Positions 40,411-50,149 of a stretch of 64,000 nt of DNA are shown here, piece after piece; within the stretch, counting starts at the first letter, position 1; each line of letters starts with the position of its first letter. The notes beneath the pieces are model-generated. The model made no database searches and was not told where the DNA came from. It saw nothing but the letters and a program-made list of their open reading frames with translations. Source of the DNA: Rhodobacterales bacterium RIFCSPHIGHO2_02_FULL_62_130 (lineage in GTDB: Bacteria > Pseudomonadota > Alphaproteobacteria > Rhodobacterales > Rhodobacteraceae); contig MHZT01000015.1 of the NCBI GenBank assembly GCA_001828855.1, forward strand, positions 24,577 through 88,576, given 5' to 3'. A program made the position numbers and the translations under genes.

Positions 40411-42825
40411 CTATCCCCGCAGCCGCAAGCCCTGCAGATCGAAGGCTGCCCCCTCCAGCACCCGCGCCCGATGAGGACGCCCCAGAATCATCACCTCCAG
40501 CACCGCCCCCGCCGCGATTTCGGGCCGCAGATAGGCCAACGCCAAGGACTGCCCGACATGATAGCCATAAGCCCCGCTTGACACCTTGCCTGCAGGTTGG
40601 CCCTTTAGATCAAAGATCGGCTCGTTTCCTGTCGCATCCGCCGTGTCGGCCTCGATCACCAAGGTCCGCAACACCTCACGCGGGGGGAGGTTGGCGATGG
40701 CTGCATAAGCGGATTTATGCAGGAAATCCTTGTCCATACGGATCAATCCTGCAAGGCCGGTTTCCTGCGGCCAATATTCGGGCGAATAGTCGCGGCCCCA
40801 TGATCCATAGCCCTTTTCCACCCGAAGCGACATCAGAGCGCGGCTGCCCACCGGCCCTGCGCCCAAGGGCGCGCCCGCCGTCAGCAAAGCCCGATAGAGC
40901 GCCACCTGATCGGCCACGGCGCAGTGCAATTCCCAGCCCAGATCGCCGGTGAACGACACCCGCAGCGCGATGCAATCCACCCCCGCCACATTGATTTGAG
41001 CCGAGCGCAGGAAAGGCAAAGCCGCGTTGGACAGGTCGGCCTCGGTCACCCCCTGTAGCAAATCGCGCGCCAGCGGTCCGGCGACGTTGAAGCCCGCCAT
41101 CGCCTCGGTCGCGCTGCGCCATGTGGTGGCTTCGGGCAGCGGCACCATGTCGAAAAACCGCTTGTGATAGCGTTCGGCCATGCCCGAACCGACCATGAAA
41201 TAATCCCCTTCGGCCAGACAGGTTACCGTGAAATCGCCCGCGATCCCGCCGCGACGCCCCAGCAGCGGGGCAAGGCAGGAGCGGCCCGGAATGGCCGGAA
41301 TCCTGTTCGCCAGAAGCGCCTCAAGCCAGTCCTTCGCCCCCGCCCCCGTGATCCGGTAGCGGGCAAAATTCGAGATGTCGATGACCCCCGCCCGATCACG
41401 CAACATGCGCGCCTCGCGGCCCACAGGCGCCCACCAGTTCTGCCGGTCAAACCCCGCCGTTTCCGTGCGCGGCTCACCTTTGGCTGCAAACCACAACGGA
41501 TGCTCCCAGCCGTAATTCAGCCCGAACACCGCGCCCATCTCAGCCTGCAGGCCATAGGCAGGTCGGGTGCGGACAGGGCGGCCTGCAGCGCGTTCCTCAT
41601 TTGGAAAATGGATTTTGAAGCGGTTTGCATATTGGTCGGCCACCCGCGCACGGGTGAAAGCCTGCCCTGCCCAGGCACCAAAGCGGGCAACATCCCATGC
41701 AAACATATCCATCTGCGGCTCGCCTTCCACGATCCATTGCGCGGCCAGAAGACCCAAGCCGCCTGACTGCGAAAAGCCCGGAATGATGCCGTTGCAGCAG
41801 AAGTAGTTCCGCAGTTCCGGCACGGGGCCGAACAGGGCGGCGCTGTCGGGCGACCAGATCATCGGGCCGTTGATCACCCGCTTGATACCCGCCGCCCCCA
41901 CTGCCGGAACCCGCGCAATGGCGCGCAGCATGTTGGGTTCGATCCGCTCCAGATCATCGGCAAAAAGCTCATGGCCGAAACCGGGGGGCGTGCCGTCCTC
42001 GGCCCAGAATTTCATCGCCTTTTCATAGGCTCCGACCAAAAGCCCCTTGCCCTCTTGGCGCAGGTAATATTCGCCATCGCGGTCGGCGACCGAAGGAAGC
42101 CTGCGCTCCAGCGCGGCGATTTCGGGGATCGTTTCGGTGACGAAATACTGATGTTCCGTCGGGATCAACGGCAGCTTTATACTCGCCATTGCGGCCACTT
42201 CGCGCGCCCAAAGGCCTGCTGCATTGATCACCCATCCGGTGCGGATCGTGCCGTTCGGGGTCTCGACAATCCATGTGCCGTCGGGCTGCGGAACGGTTGC
42301 AGTGACAGGGGTAAAGCGGTGGATTTCCGCCCCGCGCGCCCGCGCACCGGCGGCATAGGCATGGGTGACGCCGGACGGATCGACATTGCCGCCTTGGGGT
42401 TCGAACATGATGCAGCGGATGCCGGTGAAATCGACCAGAGGGTGCAGCCGTTCGGCCTCGGTCCGGCTGATCTCGTAGAAATTCATCCCGTAATATCGGG
42501 CCTTTGCCGCCTGAAGCCGCAACTGGTGTTCCCGTGCCTCGGTCTGGGCAAGATAAAGCGATCCGGGCTGGAAGATACCACAGCTTTGTCCGGTTTCGGT
42601 CTCCAGCTCCTTGTAAAGCCCCATGGTATAGTGCTGAAGGCGGCTGATATTGGTGCTGTCATGCAGCCCGTGGATATTGGCGGCGGCATGCCATGTCGAC
42701 CCCGAGGTCAGTTCCGACCGTTCCAGCAAGACAACATCCGTCCAGCCGAGTTTGGCCAGATGATAAAGGATCGAGCAACCGACAAGACCGCCGCCGATGA
42801 CCACGGCCTGAGCATGGGTCCGCAT
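40411..42825 (-). CDS. FAD-dependent dehydrogenase with GcvT domain (dimethylglycine/sarcosine dehydrogenase-like)
   Basis: 804 residues from the ATG at 42825, with GGGAGA upstream. The N-terminal DAO-type FAD domain opens with AVVIGGGLVGCSILYHLAKLGW (~6-27), with STWHAAANIHGLH where covalent-flavin relatives carry a His. The C-terminal half is a GcvT-like folate-binding domain (RDRAGVIDISNFARYRITGAGAKDWLE, FTGDLGWELH, GSRALMSLRVEKGYGSWGRDYSPEYWPQETGL). Members demethylate dimethylglycine, sarcosine or related N-methyl amines, passing C1 to tetrahydrofolate. The longer frame to 43032 has no family match. It is divergent from the urease operon. Confidence 0.88.
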   Translation of the reverse strand: MRTHAQAVVIGGGLVGCSILYHLAKLGWTDVVLLERSELTSGSTWHAAANIHGLHDSTNISRLQHYTMGLYKELETETGQSCGIFQPGSLYLAQTEAREHQLRLQAAKARYYGMNFYEISRTEAERLHPLVDFTGIRCIMFEPQGGNVDPSGVTHAYAAGARARGAEIHRFTPVTATVPQPDGTWIVETPNGTIRTGWVINAAGLWAREVAAMASIKLPLIPTEHQYFVTETIPEIAALERRLPSVADRDGEYYLRQEGKGLLVGAYEKAMKFWAEDGTPPGFGHELFADDLERIEPNMLRAIARVPAVGAAGIKRVINGPMIWSPDSAALFGPVPELRNYFCCNGIIPGFSQSGGLGLLAAQWIVEGEPQMDMFAWDVARFGAWAGQAFTRARVADQYANRFKIHFPNEERAAGRPVRTRPAYGLQAEMGAVFGLNYGWEHPLWFAAKGEPRTETAGFDRQNWWAPVGREARMLRDRAGVIDISNFARYRITGAGAKDWLEALLANRIPAIPGRSCLAPLLGRRGGIAGDFTVTCLAEGDYFMVGSGMAERYHKRFFDMVPLPEATTWRSATEAMAGFNVAGPLARDLLQGVTEADLSNAALPFLRSAQINVAGVDCIALRVSFTGDLGWELHCAVADQVALYRALLTAGAPLGAGPVGSRALMSLRVEKGYGSWGRDYSPEYWPQETGLAGLIRMDKDFLHKSAYAAIANLPPREVLRTLVIEADTADATGNEPIFDLKGQPAGKVSSGAYGYHVGQSLALAYLRPEIAAGAVLEVMILGRPHRARVLEGAAFDLQGLRLRG

Positions 42826-43052
42826 GATATTTCTCCCTGTTTTGCCGCCATAGCCGCACGGGAAGAAACTTGCGTCTTGCGGGTTTGCGACAGGGATGGC
42901 GCGAAAGGGCCGCTTGCGGGTTTGCCCTGAATTTGGGCGCGCGGCGCAAAGTCTGCCCAAATTGCATGCAGCGCCCTGTGATGCACAGGCAAAGCCTCTG
43001 CGGTTGATTGTAAGCCCGGCGTCCTTGGCCAAACTGGCACAAAGGAGTCCGC

Positions 43053-43868
43053 ATGACCGCCCATTTCCCCAGCCCGATGCAGCGCAGCTACGGCGAGGCC
43101 TTTGCCTCGTTCCGTGCTGCCGGTGCGCGGGTGCGTCTGGGCGATCTGCGCCAGCAAGGCTCAGCCAAACTGCTGCTGCCGCATGTGGGGGCGGTGCCGG
43201 AAGTGGTGTTTCTGAACACCTCGGGCGGGATCACGGGAGGGGACAGGCTGCGCTATGGCCTTGATCTGGGGGCGGACGTGCGGGCGGTGGCCACAACCCA
43301 AACGGCAGAGCGGGCCTATCGGGCAAGTGCTGGTGTCGGGCGGGTCGAAGTGGCGCTGACGGTGGGTGCCGGCGGATGGCTGGACTGGTTGCCACAAGAA
43401 ACCATCCTGTTTCAAGGATCTGCCCTGCGGCGCGACACTGTGATTGATCTGGCGGGGGATGCGGGCTGTCTGGCGCTTGAATCCGTCGTGCTGGGGCGGG
43501 CGGCAATGGGGGAAACCATCGCCGACCTTGCCTTTGACGACCGCCGCACGATCCGCCGCGACGGGCGGGCGCTGTTGATCGAGCCGTTGTCCCTGCGCGC
43601 CGATGCGATTGCTGCGGGCATTGCTGTCTTGGGCGGCGCGCGGGCCTTTGCCTCGCTGGTTCTGGTTCGGCACGGGGCAGAGGATGCGCTTGGTCCGGTG
43701 CGGCAAGTGCTGGATCAGGCAGGGGTGCAGGCTGCGGCCTCGGGTTGGGATGGCAAGCTGGTGGTGCGGATGCTGGCCACGGATGGCTGGCCCATGCGTC
43801 AACAAATCCTGCGGGTGCTGGGGGTGCTGCGCCAAGGCCGCCCCCTGCCCCGCGTCTGGCAAATCTAG
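43053..43868 (+). CDS. ureD: Urease accessory protein UreD
   Basis: 271 residues. UreD binds the urease apoenzyme and recruits UreF-UreG for nickel insertion. Family marks are MQRSYGEAFASFRAAGARVRLGDLRQQGSAKLLLPH, FLNTSGGITGGDRL and WLPQETILFQGS. AAAGGAG stands 7 nt before the ATG. It is the first gene of ureDABCEFG. No NtrC or sigma-54 site was convincing in the 227-bp upstream spacer. Confidence 0.96.
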   Translation: MTAHFPSPMQRSYGEAFASFRAAGARVRLGDLRQQGSAKLLLPHVGAVPEVVFLNTSGGITGGDRLRYGLDLGADVRAVATTQTAERAYRASAGVGRVEVALTVGAGGWLDWLPQETILFQGSALRRDTVIDLAGDAGCLALESVVLGRAAMGETIADLAFDDRRTIRRDGRALLIEPLSLRADAIAAGIAVLGGARAFASLVLVRHGAEDALGPVRQVLDQAGVQAAASGWDGKLVVRMLATDGWPMRQQILRVLGVLRQGRPLPRVWQI

Positions 43869-43877
43869 GAGAGTGCG

Positions 43878-44180
43878 ATGAACCTGACCCCAAGGGAAAA
43901 GGACAAGCTGCTGATCAGCGTTGCCGCAATGGTGGCGCGAGGGCGGCTGGCGCGCGGCGTCAAGCTGAACCACCCCGAGGCGATTGCCCTGATCACCGAT
44001 TTCGTGGTCGAGGGCGCGCGGGATGGCCGTTCTGTCGCCGATCTGATGCAGGCAGGCGCGCATGTGATCACCGCCGAACAATGCATGTCGGGCATCCCCG
44101 AGATGATCCATTCCGTGCAGGTCGAGGCGACGTTTCCTGACGGCACCAAACTTGTCACCGTCCATCACCCCATCCGCTAA
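43878..44180 (+). CDS. ureA: Urease gamma subunit
   Basis: 100 residues, the standard length. [35 protein letters not shown] and [25 protein letters not shown] are the family ends. It is the structural small subunit of the (alpha-beta-gamma)3 enzyme and lies 9 bp after ureD. Confidence 0.98.
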   Translation: MNLTPREKDKLLISVAAMVARGRLARGVKLNHPEAIALITDFVVEGARDGRSVADLMQAGAHVITAEQCMSGIPEMIHSVQVEATFPDGTKLVTVHHPIR

Positions 44181-44190
44181 GAGGCTGAAA

Positions 44191-44361
44191 ATGTTTCGTA
44201 TCCTGACTCCGGCCCTGACGTTCTCGGCCCTTGCCGCCCCCGCCTTCGCGCATGAAGGCTTCCACTTTCATCCCCATGGTGTGCAGTTCGGCTGGCTGGC
44301 TGCTGCGGTGGTGGGCGGGGTGGGTGTGCTGGCCCTGATGCGGTTCAGGGGGCCGAAATGA
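44191..44361 (+). CDS. Small His-rich membrane peptide between ureA and ureB
   Basis: 56 residues starting at ATG 44191 with GAGG upstream, 10 bp after ureA; its stop overlaps the ureB start by 4 nt (ATGA), good evidence that it is translated. Layout: a signal-like segment ([20 protein letters not shown]), a short His-rich stretch [10 protein letters not shown] (four His in ten residues), one transmembrane helix ([18 protein letters not shown]) and a basic tail. If the signal is cleaved, His residues face the periplasm next to the membrane. I do not recognise a family; a nickel-related role is inference from context. Confidence 0.75.
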   Translation: MFRILTPALTFSALAAPAFAHEGFHFHPHGVQFGWLAAAVVGGVGVLALMRFRGPK

Positions 44362-44663
44362 TCCCCGGAGAAATCCTGCCCGCCGATGGTGACATCATCC
44401 TGAACGAAGGCGCGGCGCAGATCACCCTGATGGTGGCCAATACCGGCGACCGGCCCGTTCAGGTGGGCAGCCATTACCACTTTGCCGAAACCAACGCGGG
44501 GCTGTCCTTTGACCGCAGCCTTGCGCGTGGCATGCGGCTGGACATTGCCGCAGGCACCGCCGTGCGGTTCGAACCGGGCCAGTCGCGCGAGGTGCGGCTT
44601 GTGCCGATGGGCGGGTTGCGCCGGATTTACGGCTTTAACGCCGCCGTGATGGGAGACCTTTGA
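44358..44663 (+). CDS. ureB: Urease beta subunit
   Basis: 101 residues. [46 protein letters not shown] is the family N-terminus. The rest ([27 protein letters not shown]) is also standard. It is coupled to the preceding small gene by a 4-nt overlap. Unlike most operons, ureC does not follow directly; an AT-richer 351-bp insert intervenes. Confidence 0.98.
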   Translation: MIPGEILPADGDIILNEGAAQITLMVANTGDRPVQVGSHYHFAETNAGLSFDRSLARGMRLDIAAGTAVRFEPGQSREVRLVPMGGLRRIYGFNAAVMGDL

Positions 44664-45014
44664 AATGGTGATTATAGTGGGTCGGGCGAGCACTTGCACA
44701 TTTGCCCGCCCAAACCTCAATCCTACTTCGGCGGATAGTTTTTTATCATCAAGTGCAGGGTTGCCAGAGCAATTAGACAACGCAGCCTTGCTTCAAGCAG
44801 GACAAGCCAATGTAGTGCATTCTCCATATCGGAGCCTCATGAGATGTTATGTTGAGACTCGCCGGGCGGCAGCGATTAGGTTTCGCGCCCTTGGATTTGC
44901 TAGATCCCAAATGAAGCAACGCTCTAGTCGTGAGGGACGGCCCGCTGGAGGGCTATACGCAGCATCGCTTACGCATATTGCGGCACGATAGATATTTCAA
45001 GAGAGAGCGACGAG
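44664..45014. other. Compositionally atypical insert between ureB and ureC
   Basis: 351 bp between ureB and ureC. By hand count 44701-45000 is about 51% G+C, while neighbouring urease genes are visibly far richer. Codon use also differs (many ATA, AAT, TTA and TAT triplets). No terminal inverted repeats, transposase fragment or known riboswitch could be recognised. An imperfect inverted repeat (GGGCG ... CGCCC) lies near 44683-44711. It may be acquired DNA or the remnant of a gene. Confidence 0.6.
44665..44991 (+). CDS. Hypothetical protein in the urease insert (doubtful)
   Basis: A 108-codon open frame whose ATG lies one base after the ureB stop, a position typical of coupled genes. The product ([17 protein letters not shown]..., later [18 protein letters not shown]) has no recognisable motif, membrane segment or signal. 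Codon use is unlike its neighbours. It may be a real small gene, a decayed gene, or chance. Confidence 0.3.
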   Translation: MVIIVGRASTCTFARPNLNPTSADSFLSSSAGLPEQLDNAALLQAGQANVVHSPYRSLMRCYVETRRAAAIRFRALGFARSQMKQRSSREGRPAGGLYAASLTHIAAR

Positions 45015-46724
45015 ATGCCAACCCCGATCAACCGCGCCACCTATGCCAGCATGTTCGGCCCCACTACCGGCGACCGCGTGCGGTTGGGCGATACCGATCT
45101 GCTGATCGAGGTGGAATATGATCTGACCACCTACGGCGAAGAGGTGAAGTTCGGTGGCGGCAAGGTGATCCGCGACGGGATGGGGCAATCCCAGATCACC
45201 CGTGCAGGCGGGGCGATGGATACGGTCATCACCAATGCGCTGATCGTGGACTGGACCGGCATTTACAAGGCCGATGTCGGCCTGCGCGACGGGCGGATTT
45301 CACGCATTGGCAAGGCGGGCAATCCCGACACGCAGGCGGGCGTCGATGTTATCATCGGGCCGGGCACCGAGATTATCGCGGGTGAGGGCCGCATCCTGAC
45401 CGCAGGCGGGATGGACGCGCATATCCACTTCATCTGCCCGCAACAGATCGACGACGCCCTTCATTCCGGCATCACCACGATGCTGGGCGGTGGCACCGGC
45501 CCCGCGCATGGCACGCTTGCCACCACCTGCACGCCGGGGCCGTGGCATATCGGGCGGATGCTGCAATCCTTCGATGCCTTTCCGATGAATATCGGGTTGT
45601 CGGGCAAGGGCAATGCCAGCCTTCCCGATGCCTTGGTGGAAATGGTGCGCGCTGGCGCCAGCAGCCTGAAGCTGCACGAGGATTGGGGGACGACTCCGGC
45701 GGCGATTGATTGCTGCCTGACGGTGGCGGATCAGATGGACGTGCAGGTGATGATCCACACCGACACGCTGAACGAATCCGGCTTTGTCGAGAACACGCTT
45801 GCCGCGATCCGTGGCCGCACCATCCACGCCTTTCATACCGAAGGCGCGGGCGGCGGCCATGCGCCCGATATCATCAAGGTGGTCAGCCAGCCCAATGTGA
45901 TCCCTTCCTCGACCAACCCGACGATGCCCTACACGGTCAACACCATCGAGGAACACCTCGATATGCTGATGGTCTGCCACCACCTTGACCGCCGCGTGCC
46001 CGAAGATGTGGCCTTCGCCGAAAGCCGCATCCGGCGCGAGACGATTGCAGCCGAAGATATCCTGCACGATCTGGGCGCCTTCTCGGTGATCTCGTCGGAC
46101 AGTCAGGCGATGGGCCGCATCGGCGAGGTGATCACCCGCACATGGCAGACCGCCCACAAGATGCGCCAGCAGCGGGGGCGTTTGCCGGAAGAAACCGGCC
46201 AGAACGACAACTTCCGCGTCCGGCGCTATATCGCCAAATACACCATCAATCCGGCGGTTGCCCACGGGATTTCTGCCCATATCGGCAGCATCGAGGTGGG
46301 CAAGCGCGCCGATCTGGTGCTGTGGTCGCCTGCGTTTTTCGGGGCCAAGCCCGAGATGGTGCTGATGGGCGGCTCGATCGTTGTGGCGCAGATGGGCGAT
46401 CCCAATGCCTCGATCCCCACGCCGCAGCCGGTCTATACGCGGCCCATGTTCGGGGCCTTTGGCCGCTCGGTCGAACGCAATGCGGTGACCTTTGTCTCGC
46501 AAGCGGCACTTGAGGATGACGTGAAAGGCCGCCTCGGGCTGGCCAAGGACACGCTGGCCGTGCAGGGCTGTCGCGGCATCGGCAAGGCCGATATGCGGCT
46601 GAATTCTGCCACCCCGCAGATCGAGGTCGATCCCGAAACCTACGAGGTGCGCGCGGATGGTGTCTTGCTAACCTGCGAGCCTGCCCGCGAACTGCCGCTT
46701 GCCCAGCGCTATTTCCTGTTCTGA
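45015..46724 (+). CDS. ureC: Urease alpha subunit (catalytic)
   Basis: 569 residues. Hydrolyses urea to ammonia and carbamate at a di-nickel centre. All active-site residues can be placed: His136 and His138 (HIHF), the carbamylated Lys219 (SLKLHEDWG), His248 (MIHTD), His274 ([10 protein letters not shown]), the flap Cys321-His322 (MVCHH) and Asp362 (SSDSQAMGR). These are offset by +2 from the Klebsiella numbering. AGAGAG lies upstream of the ATG. Complete and apparently functional. Confidence 0.99.
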   Translation: MPTPINRATYASMFGPTTGDRVRLGDTDLLIEVEYDLTTYGEEVKFGGGKVIRDGMGQSQITRAGGAMDTVITNALIVDWTGIYKADVGLRDGRISRIGKAGNPDTQAGVDVIIGPGTEIIAGEGRILTAGGMDAHIHFICPQQIDDALHSGITTMLGGGTGPAHGTLATTCTPGPWHIGRMLQSFDAFPMNIGLSGKGNASLPDALVEMVRAGASSLKLHEDWGTTPAAIDCCLTVADQMDVQVMIHTDTLNESGFVENTLAAIRGRTIHAFHTEGAGGGHAPDIIKVVSQPNVIPSSTNPTMPYTVNTIEEHLDMLMVCHHLDRRVPEDVAFAESRIRRETIAAEDILHDLGAFSVISSDSQAMGRIGEVITRTWQTAHKMRQQRGRLPEETGQNDNFRVRRYIAKYTINPAVAHGISAHIGSIEVGKRADLVLWSPAFFGAKPEMVLMGGSIVVAQMGDPNASIPTPQPVYTRPMFGAFGRSVERNAVTFVSQAALEDDVKGRLGLAKDTLAVQGCRGIGKADMRLNSATPQIEVDPETYEVRADGVLLTCEPARELPLAQRYFLF

Positions 46725-46811
46725 GGGCGCGATGACGGGGCTTGTCACTTGCACAGCGCGCGGCGCTTCGGCCAAACTGCGGGTGTATTTCAACCGCTTG
46801 CAGGATTTCCC

Positions 46812-47438
46812 ATGCGCCTGACCGCCATTCTTGCCCTGTGCCTTGCCGCCCCCCCCGCCCTTGCCGATTGCGTGACACCCGACAGTTTGGCAAGGGGCGT
46901 CAGCTTCAAACGCCAAGACGGGCACAAGGGGACCATCCATTTTGATAGCAAGGACTTTGCCATCAACTATGCAGCGGACTCCAAAACCGCTTGGGAGGAC
47001 GAGCGGGACTCGCATCTCGGGATTTATGACACCGCATGGACATGGACCCCGACGGATGAATATGTCGTGGGCGGCGGTCCGGGCGGGTATTACAGCTTCA
47101 AGTTCAGCGGCAAACCGCCCGTGCCCGAGGTGGGGCAGACGTGGAAATCCACCATCAGCGTGGCCGAAACGCAGGACAATGGCACCGAAAGCGGGCCCGA
47201 GACCTACAGCTACAAACTGAAAGTCACCTACAGCTTTCAGGACACCAAAGAGGCCAAGCTGTCGGGCTGCACCTATACGATCCAGCCGGTCGAGGCGACC
47301 TTTACCGGCAAGAACACCCATCTGACCCGCCGCTGGATCTATTTCCCCGATCTGGGCTTTGGCCTTGAAACCCGCGTGACCGACCATCAGGGCGGCGATG
47401 ACCGCAAGCTGGGTCTGACCGCGCTGACCCCGATGTAA
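46812..47438 (+). CDS. Exported protein of unknown function in the urease operon
   Basis: 208 residues from the ATG at 46812. The signal peptide is MRLTAILALCLAAPPALA|D. The mature part starts with CVTPDSLARGVSFKRQDGHKG and is rich in Thr, Lys and aromatic residues with an alternating beta pattern. Two Cys (mature N-terminus and ~SGCTY) could form a disulphide. It lies 87 bp after ureC and 9 bp before ureE. I recognise no domain. Periplasmic location is inferred; a link to urea or nickel is suggested only by position. Confidence 0.8.
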   Translation: MRLTAILALCLAAPPALADCVTPDSLARGVSFKRQDGHKGTIHFDSKDFAINYAADSKTAWEDERDSHLGIYDTAWTWTPTDEYVVGGGPGGYYSFKFSGKPPVPEVGQTWKSTISVAETQDNGTESGPETYSYKLKVTYSFQDTKEAKLSGCTYTIQPVEATFTGKNTHLTRRWIYFPDLGFGLETRVTDHQGGDDRKLGLTALTPM

Positions 47439-47447
47439 AGGACCGCC

Positions 47448-47966
47448 ATGCCTGACCTGCCGCCCGCCCGCAGCCTGAACCGCACCCCCGACCGCACACC
47501 CTATGATCTGGTGGTGCTGTCCTATGACGAGCGGTTCTTGCGCCGCAAACGGCTGGTAACGGTGCATGACGAGGGCTTTATGGTCGATCTGGCCGAGACG
47601 ACCTCGCTGAACCATGGCGATTGCCTGCAACTGGACGATGGCCGTCTGATCGAAGTGATTGCCGCCGAGGAGCCTGTGGTCGCCATAACCGGCGATCTGC
47701 CGCGACTGGCATGGCACATTGGCAACCGCCACACGCCCTGCCAGATCGAGGCTGACCGCCTGCTGATCCGGCAGGATCATGTGCTTGAGGCGATGCTGCT
47801 TCAGTTGGGCGCGACCCTTTCCCGCAGCCTTGAACCCTTCACCCCCGAAGGCGGGGCCTATGGCCATGGCCGCACGATGGGACATGATCATGGGGGACAT
47901 GATCATGGGCCAGCGGCCTCGGGATTCGAACTGCCCGCCAGCCTGCGACTGGGTCACGGCGGATGA
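47448..47966 (+). CDS. ureE: Urease accessory protein UreE (nickel chaperone)
   Basis: 172 residues. The N-terminal peptide-binding domain (YDLVVLSYDERFLRRKRLVTVHDEG) is followed by the metal-binding domain with LAWHIGNRHTPCQI, holding the conserved His. The C-terminal tail is His-rich (HGRTMGHDHGGHDHG), able to bind several Ni ions. UreE passes nickel to the UreDFG complex. The 3' end overlaps ureF by 4 nt. Confidence 0.96.
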   Translation: MPDLPPARSLNRTPDRTPYDLVVLSYDERFLRRKRLVTVHDEGFMVDLAETTSLNHGDCLQLDDGRLIEVIAAEEPVVAITGDLPRLAWHIGNRHTPCQIEADRLLIRQDHVLEAMLLQLGATLSRSLEPFTPEGGAYGHGRTMGHDHGGHDHGPAASGFELPASLRLGHGG

Positions 47967-48589
47967 GCGCGACACCAGCCCTGCTGTCTCTGATGCAATG
48001 GCTGTCGCCTGCTTTTCCGACGGGGGCTTTCGCCTATTCGCACGGGATGGAATGGGCGATCTCGGTTGGTGATATTTCCGATGCGGCCAGCGCCGAGGGC
48101 TGGCTGTCAGATGTGCTGCGCTTTGGTGCGGGCTGGCAGGATGCAGTGCTGCTGGCCTGCGCGCTGCGTGGCGAGGACGTGGCCGACCATGCCTGCGCGC
48201 TGGCCCCCAGCCGCGAACGGCTGGCCGAAACGCTGGACCAAGGCCGCGCCTTTGCGCGCGGGGTGGCGGCTTTGGGGATCACCGTGGCCGATGCCCCGCT
48301 GCCCGTGGCCGTGGGTCAAGCTGCCCATGGCCTGAATCTGCCCCCCGCGCAGGTGATCGCCCTTTACCTGCACAGCTTTGCTGCCAATCTGGTTTCGGTC
48401 GCGGTGCGTTTTGTCCCCTTGGGGCAATCGGATGGCCAGAGGATACTCGCCGCGCTGCACCCGATGATCCTGTCGCTGGCTGAGAAGGCGGCGGAGGCCA
48501 GCCTTGACGATATTACCGCAAGCGCGCTTGGGGCCGATCTGGCCGCGATGCGCCATGAAACCATGCCCGTCAGGATTTACCGCACATGA
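47963..48589 (+). CDS. ureF: Urease accessory protein UreF
   Basis: 208 residues, all-helical, acting with UreD and UreG to insert nickel. [30 protein letters not shown] is the family N-terminal signature; [16 protein letters not shown] near residue 150 is also typical. It overlaps ureE and ureG by 4 nt each (ATGA), so all three are translationally coupled. Confidence 0.97.
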   Translation: MSATPALLSLMQWLSPAFPTGAFAYSHGMEWAISVGDISDAASAEGWLSDVLRFGAGWQDAVLLACALRGEDVADHACALAPSRERLAETLDQGRAFARGVAALGITVADAPLPVAVGQAAHGLNLPPAQVIALYLHSFAANLVSVAVRFVPLGQSDGQRILAALHPMILSLAEKAAEASLDDITASALGADLAAMRHETMPVRIYRT

Positions 48590-49206
48590 GCCAGAACGGC
48601 CCCCTTCGCATTGGTATCGGCGGCCCTGTGGGCGCTGGCAAGACCACACTGACAGAACAGCTATGCCGCGCGCTGGCCCATCGCTGTTCTATGGCGGTGA
48701 TCACCAATGATATCTACACCCGCGAGGATGCCGATTATCTGACCCGCGCCCAAGTGCTGCCCGCCGCCCGCATCCGTGGGGTGGAAACGGGGGGCTGCCC
48801 GCACACCGCGATCCGCGAGGATGCCAGCATCAACCTTGCCGCCGTGGCCGATCTGAACGCGGCCTTTCCCGATCTGGACCTGATCCTGATCGAAAGCGGC
48901 GGTGACAACCTTGCCGCGACCTTCAGTCCCGAACTGGCCGATCTGTCGATCTATGTCATCGACACCGCCGCAGGGCAGGACATTCCGCGCAAACGCGGGC
49001 CGGGGGTGGCGCGCTCGGACCTGCTGGTGGTCAACAAGACCGATCTTGCGCCTTACGTCGGCGTCGATGTGGCACAGCTTGAATCCGACACCAAAGTAGC
49101 GCGGGGCAAGCGTCCCTATGTCATGGCGCGGTTGCGGCAGGGTCAAGGCGTGGCCGAGGTGGTGGCCTTCTTACAGCAAAATGGCGGGTTACCCCTGCGG
49201 GGCTAA
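48586..49206 (+). CDS. ureG: Urease accessory GTPase UreG
   Basis: 206 residues. SIMIBI-class GTPase that drives nickel delivery. P-loop [11 protein letters not shown] (12-22), [11 protein letters not shown], the metal-binding CPH motif in [26 protein letters not shown] and the NKTD base-recognition motif. It is the last gene of the urease operon. A convergent LysR gene follows after 23 bp. Confidence 0.98.
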   Translation: MSQNGPLRIGIGGPVGAGKTTLTEQLCRALAHRCSMAVITNDIYTREDADYLTRAQVLPAARIRGVETGGCPHTAIREDASINLAAVADLNAAFPDLDLILIESGGDNLAATFSPELADLSIYVIDTAAGQDIPRKRGPGVARSDLLVVNKTDLAPYVGVDVAQLESDTKVARGKRPYVMARLRQGQGVAEVVAFLQQNGGLPLRG

Positions 49207-49229
49207 GTGCAGCCGCCTTGGGCGCTTGG

Positions 49230-50141
49230 TCACGATCTGCCGCTACGCGCCGGAGTCAGATCAAATCGCGTAGCCAAAGGGCCGATGACGCGGAAAAGCT
49301 GCTGTTGAAATGCCAAGGCCAAAGGGCTTTGCACGCGGCCCGCGCGATGCAACACCCCGACCGTGCGGCGGCAGGTCGGGTCGGCCAGCGGCAGCGCCAC
49401 AAGCGGGACCGGCAGCGATCTTGTGGCAAGGCCGGGCAACAGCGTCACCCCGACCCCGGCCTGCACCATCGCCAGCAAAGAGGTGACATTTCGCACCCGA
49501 AGTCTGGCCGTCGCAGCCAGCGCTAGGAAGTCGGCCGCCTGAATACCCCGCGACGTTTCATTCAGGATGATGGGAACGCCCTCAATATCGGCCCAAAGCA
49601 GGGGCCGTGCGGTCTGTGCCAAGATGGAATCTGATCGGCACACCAGCTTTAGATCGTCCTCGAACAAGGGCGTGTCAATAAGCCCGTCTTGGACGGGTGC
49701 GCTGGCCAGCCCAAGATCGGCCTGACCGGTTTCCACCAGATGCCGGACATCGGCACTGTCGGTATCAACCAGATCAACCTCGGCCTTGGGGCGGGCCGCC
49801 AGAAAATCCCGCAACACTTCGGGCAGCAACAAGGCCGCAACCGACGGCACCGAAGCAATCCGCAACTGGCCGGAATCGCCCTTGGCATAGCCTTCGATCA
49901 GGCCGGTCGCCGTATCATGGTCGCGCAGCAGAACCACCGCCACGCTTTGCACAAAACGGCCCAGATCGGTCAGGCTATGCTTGCGGTCCGATTCGAACAG
50001 CGGCGCACCAAGATGCGTTTCCAATTGCTTCAGGCTCATGGATATTGCGGATTGGGTGCGGCACAACTGGTCCGCCGCATCCCTTATATTGCCGCTGGCG
50101 GCGACAGTGACGAAAACACGCAAGACTTCGGTGCGGATCAT
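49230..50141 (-). CDS. LysR-family transcriptional regulator
   Basis: 303 residues. The N-terminal winged helix-turn-helix reads VFVTVAASGNIRDAADQLCRTQSAISMSLKQLETHLGAPLF (residues ~10-50). The effector domain follows (GQLRIASVPSVAALLLPEVLRDFLAARPKAEVDLVDTDS...). It is divergent from the aldehyde dehydrogenase operon with a 103-bp spacer containing dyad sites, the normal arrangement for a LysR activator and its target. Confidence 0.95.
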   Translation of the reverse strand: MIRTEVLRVFVTVAASGNIRDAADQLCRTQSAISMSLKQLETHLGAPLFESDRKHSLTDLGRFVQSVAVVLLRDHDTATGLIEGYAKGDSGQLRIASVPSVAALLLPEVLRDFLAARPKAEVDLVDTDSADVRHLVETGQADLGLASAPVQDGLIDTPLFEDDLKLVCRSDSILAQTARPLLWADIEGVPIILNETSRGIQAADFLALAATARLRVRNVTSLLAMVQAGVGVTLLPGLATRSLPVPLVALPLADPTCRRTVGVLHRAGRVQSPLALAFQQQLFRVIGPLATRFDLTPARSGRS

Positions 50142-50149
50142 GGGGTTAT

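Noticed and set aside
42826..43052. Sigma-54 or NtrC sites before ureD
   Set aside because: TGCCCAAATTGCA near 42957 looked like a -24/-12 element but its spacing is too short; only a small CCTGTG/CACAGG hairpin is clear.
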